DNA of 18,080 nt from Phoronis ovalis (taxonomy: Eukaryota > Phoronida > Phoronidae), in assembly GCA_028565635.1 (NCBI GenBank), contig JAOXYB010018883.1, positions 1 to 18,080 on the forward strand. Direction: 5' to 3'. Position 1 is the first letter of the stretch. Every line of letters starts with the position of its first letter. Positions 1-9,800 of the stretch are shown piece after piece. Below the pieces are notes generated by a model, which saw only the letters and a list, made by a program, of their open reading frames with translations, was not told where the DNA came from and ran no database searches. A program made the position numbers and the translations under genes.

Positions 1-605
1 AGCATACTCCCGGCAACACCTATTCAAAACGAGTCATCAGGATAGAATAAATGTTGTAGGCGACGATGGATCACGCAGAGAGAAAGGCTTATCTCGGTTA
101 GCAAAAGTTTAACGACGTAATTGTTTTGCTCTTGTCAAATTGAAGGACCATAACAAAAATTGACTATGGTTAATCCCAGATGTTAGTTAAGAAGGTACAG
201 AGCACTAATGGCTGGATTTATTCGGACTGGTTCTGAAGGTGCCTGTCTACCATATACTGTACTGGTGTTCATGTACTGTGACATAAACGGTTAATCACTG
301 TGCACACTTTCATAACAGTTATAACATATTGGTATGATGACATGCAGTGTTCTCCACAAAAAACTCATTCAGGACGCCAATGAACTTTAGTTCATAAACC
401 TTGTATCAGTTATCAACATTTTATCTATCCATGTTTGAGGTTTATATAAATAATATCATTGGCCCTGGAACATGTATACACTATTTTATGGAGAACACTG
501 ACATGGTACCGTTTAAGGCATTGGCAACTGCAATTTTGCTTCTCCCATGGAATGAGCGACATATACCAGAAAGAAGTGCATATGAGCCTCTGTTTGCTAT
601 TACAG
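1..605 (+). other. PEX5 intron upstream of exon A
   Basis: No segment here resembles the PEX5 N terminus, so earlier exons lie outside the window. It contains the hAT-like MITE at 345-500. The open frame 401-811 is intron plus MITE read into exon A. Confidence 0.7.
345..500. mobile_element. hAT-like MITE, copy 1 (156 bases)
   Basis: The ends CAGTGTTCTCCACAAAA and TTTTATGGAGAACACTG are inverted repeats with one mismatch. ACATG at 340-344 and 501-505 is a 5-base target duplication. It has no transposase. CAGTG-type ends fit hAT; a 5-base duplication fits the hAT5 subgroup rather than the usual 8 bases. It sits in a PEX5 intron about 105 bases before exon A. Confidence 0.9.
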
Positions 606-807
606 CTCCTGGTATAGCAGAAATGGCCACTCGGGGTGACTGGGTCGATGAATACTTAGCTTCAGAAACATTAGTACCAGAAGCCGATTGGTCAAAGGAG
701 TTCCTAGAACAGCATCCATCCCCGGCTTTGAGAGCCGCCAGTCCAGAAATCATTACCGATACAAAGTGGGCACAGGACTATCTTGAACAGACAGAAAATC
801 AACAGTG
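606..807 (+). CDS. PEX5: PEX5 exon A (first in window): three WxxxF/Y motifs
   Basis: The acceptor is the pyrimidine-rich tract ending in TTACAG at 600-605. The exon enters with two bases of a codon (upstream exon ends in phase 1) and leaves with TG before GTGAGC at 808. It encodes [18 protein letters not shown], then WSKEF and WAQDYLEQ, matching the PEX14-binding segment that starts APGVADLA in vertebrates. The open frame continues 5' of 606, but that part does not resemble PEX5 and includes a transposon end, so it is intron. Confidence 0.93.
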
Positions 808-3800
808 GTGAGCTAGGCTCTTAGTCGTGCAGTTGTATAAATGTGCGAATGTACATAATTAAAAATTGAATTTATATTTAGTGTTATAGAGCCATTACAA
901 GTTTTTAGCTTTGTTTTCTCTGTTAAGAGAGCATTCCAAGAGGCATTCTGGAGCTACAAGGAAAGTGGGGAGATGCTGATTATATTTGTAAGAGACTTCA
1001 TACCAACAACGTAACATTCTTATTTGGCTTGTTTCTGAGCTGTCTGCATTGTGCAAGTAAATGTTATGAAATTGCTAATTATAATGTATTATAATTCACA
1101 CATTGGCAGTTTTATTAGGCACTGTTTGGGGCTTGTTATGTAAAGATTGGTTTTATGAAGCAATAGACTATTTACATGCACTTGGTGGAGCCACTTGTTA
1201 CCAAACAGTTACCAGCATGCAACATATTGTGAATGAAAAAGGGCTCAGTTCTCAGCACACTTAATTAATTTATTCACATAGCAATATTGAGAATGTTCAG
1301 GCTCATAACCAGGTGGCTCCACCAAGTAAGTGAAAATAGTCTATTCCTCCATATGTGCCAACTACAAATGGTGTACTATACAATGACTTTCTTTAATGTT
1401 AGGTCTGAGGAATATGAAAAAGATTTACTGAACGACCAACAACTTGTAGATGAGTATAAAGCAGCCCAGGTTGAAGATGAACTGGCCAAAACAGCCAATG
1501 AACTGCTGGGCACAGTGGATGATCCTAAATTCTCAAACTCAGAGGTAAAGGAAAAAATGTGTAAAAATTGAATTCTTGACTTTTAAATGTTTGGATGATC
1601 AGTATGTATATATATATACTTTTTGAAATATATATTTTAGTACAAAATATATAGTTATACTTTATGTACAAAAACATATTAATTAGAAAGTTGAGAGGAC
1701 AAACATGAATGGTTAGTATGTTTCCAATTTCTGCTAATTGTACCACTAAAATTAAGCTGACAAAGCAATGTAAAGCAACCTGTAATGTCATAATTCTATA
1801 TTCTCTCACAGTTTATGAAGTTTATAAAAAAGATAGGTGATGGAGAAGTAACAATTCAAGATAATGAAGTTATAGAAACTGAAAAAACACCAACTGAGAA
1901 AGTTGAAGAATGGATATCAGACTTCTCTTCAATTCAGGTACTCATGTGGGGAAGTTAATTCAGGTACTCATGTGGGGAAGTTAATTTGGTGTTTGCTGCT
2001 TAATCGTATGTACTGCCATTTTTCATTTTGTGGCCGAGATGAATCAGAAATAAATAAAACAATTGTGAGATCAATCAATTATGTTACAACAACTCCACCA
2101 GTGTGTATCCTGTTTTGTCCTGTCATTTAGAGGCAGTTAAAACTAAATGTAATAGATACGGTTACGCTGACGTAATTATGCAGTCACTAAGCATCATCTA
2201 ACATCACCCAGTACCTACAAGCGTAACTAGAAATGTGTATTATCTTTCGCAATAATTGTAATTATTTTCATTTAAGGATGAAAAGTCGCTAGTAGACAAA
2301 TGGGCAGAAGAATTCACGAGACAGGAGCAGGCAGATGCTGTGGAGACGGATAAAGATTTCTGGGCTCATCTTCAGAACCAGTGGGACGAGATGGCAAGAG
2401 ATGGCAAGGACAGTCATCCATGGTTGGACGAATACGAGCGGACGGATAGCTTGTACCGGGTAGGTGTAATAAAATATCACGCGTGTGTACTGGGAAATGG
2501 AAAACTTAAACTTACAAGTTAGATAGGATTATATAACTTGCATAGTAGACAATGCCCATTGCTTGTAAGAATTATTTCAAGTTTGTTGTATTTGTGAATT
2601 TTAAAATAGTAAACCAAATAACTTACTATAATTTACATTCAGATAATACACAGTATTGATAATTTAAATAAACCATTTCTAGCTTTCACCAGTGTTTGAT
2701 TCTGTAACTTGTTGTGTGTCTCTCCTCTTCTGTGACATGTACTTGTTGCATTTGATTCCGAGGTTATATTATTTAACAAACAAAGAACAGCGTGTACAGT
2801 AAAGAGCGAATGAAATCTTTAGACCTACTACACATTAACATAATTCTTTGATTTTCTGTGAATTGTTTGTTGCCCTTCGAAGTTACTGGTAATATGTATG
2901 ATCGCCCTTCAGCATTTAATCAAAATGGAGTGATAGTTTGCTTGTCGCTTGGTTAGTTACGATTTTGCTAGCAACCAGCTTTAAAAATTATAAAATAAGT
3001 GTAATAAGAAATAAATTATTTGTAAATTTTGCACTATTGATTTTGGTGATTTTGGTAATTTTGCACAGTCCATTTGTTTTAGAATACTATTTCGTGTTAT
3101 AATCCATAGCACTTTCCCGTTCATTTCCTTCATTGTGCTTCAGTTGCTTTTTCACAATCTGCAGGATTATCGTGAAGAACAAGATCGTGTATTTGAGGTT
3201 TGTAACTGCCACAAAGAAGCATGCATTGTTGTTATCCTTGCATGTATATAATACCTCACAGAATTTAAATTCTCTATGCTATTTAGGGCTAAAGCAGTTG
3301 TTTATGATTATAGTGTATTTTGTAGTACAGCCTCACAAGCATAGAAATAAATACGTGCCACTTTGTTGCTATTATTTCTGGCCTTAAATACTGATATTAT
3401 ACCGAGGTGACAAAATATAACATTTGTTAACAAGACAGATGGCTAAAGTACTAAAATTTCAATATGTAATGACCATGCAAATTGTTTACCTTATAGAACC
3501 AACTGACATTTAAGTTACTATTAAGTGTTAAGGAAGAGTAATTATTCATTATTCTATCAATGGAGTGTTTAGAACACAAGTGCAGTTTGGATTTTTTTTA
3601 ATACAAGGCCGGCACGTAATTATTTCTGCACTTGTAAGAATGCACACATCCAGCTTCTGCGACCTTGTCTTCACTACATTCTTGTTACTGGTAGAAAGAG
3701 AATTATTTATTAAATATTTTTTATGTTGTTAGGAAAATGCCAAAGGCACTCTTAAAACTTATGTAAGTCGTCATATTTTTCTTGTAGCAGGAATTAATAA

Positions 3801-6800
3801 AAAGGTTTTTATTTTTTACTTACAAGATTACCTCATTTTGTTATAAGTTATACTTCAGTTGTTTACTGTAATTTAGCAAAACTGACATTTATTTTAGTTA
3901 ATTATTTATTAGTTAATTTTTCCTATGCTTTGCCGCTTTTTCTTCCTATTTCTAACCATCACTTACCAGTAAATTAGACCTGTAACCACACTAACCAATC
4001 AAAAGGGGTGACAGCAAAGATTCGGGCTTAAACAAATCGGAGCATTTGATTGGTTATTTAACAGTTAATATACTTCATAAACACAAGAGTCCTAATCTCC
4101 GTAGCTGACCAAAAGTCCAACGTGTGCTGTACAGAATTAAACGATGCATGGTGTTTAACTTTCTATATTGTTACCGTTTTGTATTATTTTAATACTTCTG
4201 GTGATGGCTAGAAACGGGACACAGCGAATTAATAACAAACTTCACAATGATGTTTTTAATGTTACAGGAGTACAAATTCGAAGAAGACAATCCTCTAAAA
4301 GATCACCCTGATCCCTTCCAAGAAGGTTTAGAAAGACTTAAAAGTCATGACATACCTAATGCAGTGTTATTATTCGAAGCATCTGTTCAAAAGAATACGG
4401 AACATACAGAGGTAATAATACAAGTATATTTACATAGTGATGCGCATCAGATCAGGGGAGAAGCTGTTGTAAAATATTGTAATTAGGGGAGGGTCTGTTG
4501 TAAAATATTGTAATTAGGGGAGGGGCTATTGTAAAATATTGTAATTAGGGGAGGGGCTGTTGTAAAATATTGTAATTAGGGGAAAAGCTGTTGTAAAATA
4601 TTGTAATTAGGGAGGGGCTGTTGTAAAATATTGTAATTAGGGGAGGTGCTGTTGTAAAATATTGTAATTAGGGGAGGGGCTGTTGTAAAATACTGTAATA
4701 TTACAATTATCATAATTACATCACTTTTTGGAAATGCTCCACTGGTGGATGCAATGCTTGTGGTCATTATTATTATAAATTATACTTATTTCAAGCTTTA
4801 CAGTAATGTCTATATATGCAACATATCAATATAATATAATATATGTAGATATGAGACAAAAATAAATCTATCTGGGACGAAAGGAAACAACTATATGCAC
4901 TTAGTTAAACTTTGTAATTAATTTAACATTTTCTTATTTCAAGAATTTGACTCCTAAAAAAAACTTAACATGCAAGTAGTACCTTAACTGTAAAACATTT
5001 CAGTGTTAGCACATATGCACACTGTATATTTTATATAGTAATTTGATTGTGTAAAGAATAATCAAATTAAATAGTTTTCTTACCATGTTATTTGCAGGCT
5101 TGGCAATACCTAGGTACCACACAAGCTGAGAATGAACAAGAACCAGCAGCCATTGCTGCATGCAGAAAGTAAGTGCTTCCTAAGCACTCTTTAGTATTTA
5201 TTACCAGGATTATCCAGGCTTTATATAATTTTAGTCATATTTTATTATTGAATTCCCTACAAGCATGACTTGCGAAAATGAAAAGATATTTTTAGTTTTA
5301 AATTATTCAAAATGGAGTTGGCTGTAATTGTAATAATTAGATCAAACTTTTTCCAAAACTTAGTCTATTAGTAGAACATGATTGTATCTAAAACTGAATA
5401 AGTCTGCAGATTTAAGTTTAACTTAATTTTAAGTGTGTAGCATTTATTTTTTTTATTTGCCATCATTTTAGGTGCCTTGAATTAGAGCCTGGTAATATAA
5501 CAGCTTTGATGTCTCTTGCCGTCAGTTACACAAATGAATCTATGCAACAACACGCATGTGAGACATTAAAATCATGGTTGAGACACAACCCTAAATATGC
5601 TCATATTGTACCCAAAGATGAGGCCACTGCCACAAAGGTGTCTTCTTTTATGTCTACGTGAGTACTGTCTTCAAAGATAAGATTTATATCACTCTTCGCA
5701 ATATTTCTGAATTGTGTAATTATGTTCTTGTTATTTAATACTGTTCAGTTGTACCATAGAAATGAACATGAACAACTGAGGCATGGAGTGTAATCTCCCT
5801 TCTATTTATGGCAGTGTACTTCAGTCACATGACCCCTGTGGTCAGGTTGATAAAGACTCTTAGACAGAGTTGAAAGCTCTCTTAAATAGCTAACGGCTGC
5901 TTCACGTTGTAAGGGAGGGGAAGTGAGGCACCCCAATAAAAAATATGGGTGGTGATTTTCTAATCCATTATAATTGTTTAATTATATAATTATAAATAAC
6001 AGTATGTTCATGATATTAAATATATTATGGGAGGTGGGGGTCTTCTAATAAATGCCATCCCCGTCCCTATACAGCTAAAAGTGAAACATCCCTAAGTTCG
6101 GAAGACTTAAATCTGTGAAGATGGCTGTTTAATTATTCTTGCAATTTCTCCATTTGGTAATTTGTGGGTGTTCTTTTAGGAAACTCCATAATGAAGTCAA
6201 AGATATGTTCTTAGAGGCGGCGAGAATATCACCCGAAGACATTGATCCTGACGTGCAGTGTGGACTTGGTGTACTGTTCAACTTGTCAGGAGAGTATGAC
6301 AAGGCAGTCGATTGCTTTAACGCTGCACTTCAAGTCAGACCACAGGTATGCTGATAAACTGAATCATGCCAGAATAGACTATTTGCACACACTTGGTGGT
6401 GACATTGGCCACAACCCCAAGCATTCCTAGACGTAACGCGTTTCGTGAATGAACAATACTAGTGCTCAGCGTAATCACATGATTCATTCAAAAATCATAG
6501 CATCGTGGGAATGTATGAGTTGATTTTATAGTCTTTTGTCACCAAATTCCATTTGGATTTAATCAGTTGGGTAGCAGCTTAGATTGGATGAAATATACTG
6601 AGGATATTATCCATTAACGTATATCCATAAAGATTGCCTCAAGAATTTAGCCCAAAAAAAAAATCTATGGGTAACATAGCACCGTTGTGAGAATGATAAT
6701 TTTTTAAAAGTTGTACCATCTACTATCTTAACTATTTTATTCACACTCAAAGCTTTGAGGTTAATTTTATGTAGTTAAATGAACAGATAAACTAATAAAA

Positions 6801-9800
6801 GTATACAATTTGGAAAGGTACTAATATAATATAGGATAATTATGAAATATTACTCTATAATTACTTGTCTTTCACATGATTATGTAATTAGTAAGGAGGC
6901 CATTTTGAGTGAAAATTCCCTTTTTCAAACACAAACTTCAAGAAAATACAAGTCCAGCACCTCTTCTACAAATACAAAGCTGAACTTGACAAAAGTTTAC
7001 TTCCAGCAGGGATCTCTAATAATGATTCGCCCTGATAATAATGATGTGCTTCTAAATATATGGGTGTCAAAAAAAATGAAAAATTGTTTGGCTGTTGAGT
7101 TCATAATTTTGAATAAAGTAATTAAACTAGAAATGAGATGTTCCTTTCAGAGATCTCTATTTGAAGTTGATTTTGGCCAAGTTTCAGCTTTGTAACTACA
7201 GGGGTGTTGGGGCTATATTTTTTTGAAAGTTTCCGTTTCCAAAAAAGTGAGTTTTTACTCAAAACGATTCTATCTTAGTGGATAATCTTACTGTTTTCAG
7301 CGGAAAAACTAGTATAAAATCAAAAGGGAAAGCTTGTCGCAACATGTAATCTTACTGAAAACGGCTTTTAAAGTTTGCACTGGTTATAACACAGTGGCAA
7401 TGATAAAACAGAAATAATATCAGCCATACTTTCATGTATATTCGGTAACATGCACTTTCTAAAAGTTTCCAATTCTACTGACTGCTCTTGGTCATGTACA
7501 TTCCGTATCAGCATAATTTATACACAAAACAGCTGAATCACTCTGTAGGAAATAACAATTGATACTTTGATGATCTTACATTTGCATCAGTTCAACATTT
7601 AATTGAGATGTGGGTTTGACACTATGTTCCTGTCACGACAAATCCCACATTTTCTTGCTAAAATCTTTAAAGATTCTTTTACTAAGGGATCTCGCAGCAC
7701 AAAGATGACAGGTTCAAAAATTGTATCTGCAGTGAGCATGCATTTGCTGACAAATGTCCAGTAAATCAAGTCACTCCATAATGTTGTGGCTTGCACTATT
7801 GTTTTTATGCAGATGGGGCCGTTACTCATTGCAAACAGTAACAGTGTCAAGACAGCAGTGACCATACTCTTTCTCAGATTTCGAATTTGTTTTTCAATTG
7901 TGTGTAAACTTTTCTTTCTTATGTGATAAAAAATAAAGACATACATAGTACATAAAATTAGAAAAACTCCCAAACCAACAACAGAGGCAGTTAATTTTGC
8001 AATGTTAAACATTATTTCATCTAAATTTGGTTTTACGGTAACAGCCAGTGTAGGTAGCAGTATAGCTAACCCAATAACCGACAGCCAAATAACTGCCAGA
8101 CAAGAACAAATACGACGTTTCGTCACTATTGATTTGTGCTTTAGTGGTTTCCAAACAGCAACGAGCATGTCTGTCATCATGGCTGTCAGTGTTAAAAATT
8201 CTATCTCTAACATTCCGACGTGTGTTATTGTAACTATTACGAAAGCTCTTGATTCAATAATGTCATGTACAATATCTTGAATGTCGCAGTCAAAATGCTC
8301 TTCTGTATCTGTTGTATGGCCGATAACACTATTGGTAATCAGAGTAACTGTTGCATTTATAAAATTTGAACTTGCCAAACTGAGAAATAAAAATGTTCTT
8401 GGTTTTTTCCGCTGAATTGAAATCAGTCCGATTAAAGCAATAATGTTCAGTAGACATCCTACAGCTGAGATAGATGCTAGTATGCCACAGTATAAAGTTA
8501 TTTGTAAATACGAATCATTCTCAGCTTCTCTGGTAGTACTATTCAACATTGTGTCTGTGTCCCCAGAATATTCTGCTTTATACACTTTAAGGCATATTGT
8601 ACCTTGGTAAGCTGGCTGGTGGGTCTTGTATGCAACCTTAGAATATCTTGCTAAACTGTACAATAATGATTCTTATGTACTTTCTATTATAACTTGCTGT
8701 ATAGTCAACAAACCTTCATTATTTCATAACATGTCCAAATTAGCCTACTTATTTAAATGACATAATTTTGTATTATAAAACATAGTAATTAACTGTTTTT
8801 AAAAGTACAGCATCTTGAAATCAGTCTGCTGCAGTGGTCTCTGCTTTTTGTTTAGATATTTACTAGATAGATTAGCTGTAAAAACCTTTCTGCAAATTAA
8901 ATCGTTGGCTTGTGATTGTAGCAAACAATCCCATTGTCACCTGCCAACCTTCTTCCTTTATCAAAACAATTGCTGTTGTTCTAATAACCCTGCAGACTGC
9001 AATACTGTTTTATTAATAATTGTCCACCCATGTGACAGCCTTTATAACCTCTGAACCTGTATATTTCCAGCTTACATCATATAGTACCTAGACTGTTTTT
9101 AAGTTAGAAAGGTCACCTGAAAAACAACTTCACATCTTCATTGATTAATTACCCATACACACCTTTTAAAGAGAATGCACAAATGCTAATATCGAGATAT
9201 AAACTAAATGTTATGTTCTATAAATTACAAATAGTATTACCAAGCGTATTATATATACACTTATAATTCAAATTAAAATTCATCAGTGTTGATGGTTTGT
9301 ATCGATTTTTTTTCATGATTCAGCTTTGGAAAAACAGGTAATAACAAATGAAACTTGTCTGTTTTTAGCTCTTGTTTCAGAAGTCAGATTAATAATTATT
9401 CACAAAAAAGCAAATTTGATAATAACCTTAAAAAAGTCATCACAAAAAAAAGATAGCTTGCTGTATGTTATTCTAAAAGGTGACAAATTACACGTACGTC
9501 TCAGTACACGCTGTTACTGTAAAAATGGAAAACCGCAAATTCTTGGAAAACTTTATGTAAAAAATACAAAACAGCTAAATTTTAACGGGCAATGTTAAAG
9601 AGATTACAAAATTAAAGGTGCCATCATAGATTTAATGTGTTTGATTTTTTCTTCTAAATCGACAAATGTGGAAGCTAATAACTGCTTAACATAGCTGATT
9701 GCTTTCATAACTTTGACAGTTGAAACATTGATAACAAAAGACAGATATTAATTCTACACTAATATCATTATAATAACAACTCAGTATAGATCTTAAATAC

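Larger units (their letters stand above)
2460..4267 (+). other. PEX5 intron with two candidate micro-exons
   Basis: A 1.8 kb AT-rich intron between the linker exon and the first TPR exon. It holds two very short splice-flanked in-frame segments, listed separately, and an inverted CCAAT pair at 3993-4055. The open frame at 3133-3387 has no recognisable similarity and runs through candidate splice sites. I see no RNA gene or transposon end here. Confidence 0.7.

Noticed and set aside
401-605. 5' extension of the frame into PEX5 exon A
   Set aside because: It covers a MITE and sequence unlike PEX5, and a good acceptor ends at 605.
4576-4767. Minus-strand frame of repeated YNILQQ units
   Set aside because: It is only the minisatellite read on the other strand.
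6842-7195. 117-codon plus-strand frame in a PEX5 intron
   Set aside because: No recognisable family, no splice sites of good quality, composition like the surrounding intron; a chance frame is likely.
9326-9598. 90-codon Lys-rich plus-strand frame
   Set aside because: Poly-A-like composition explains the Lys/Asn content; no motif and no partner exon.
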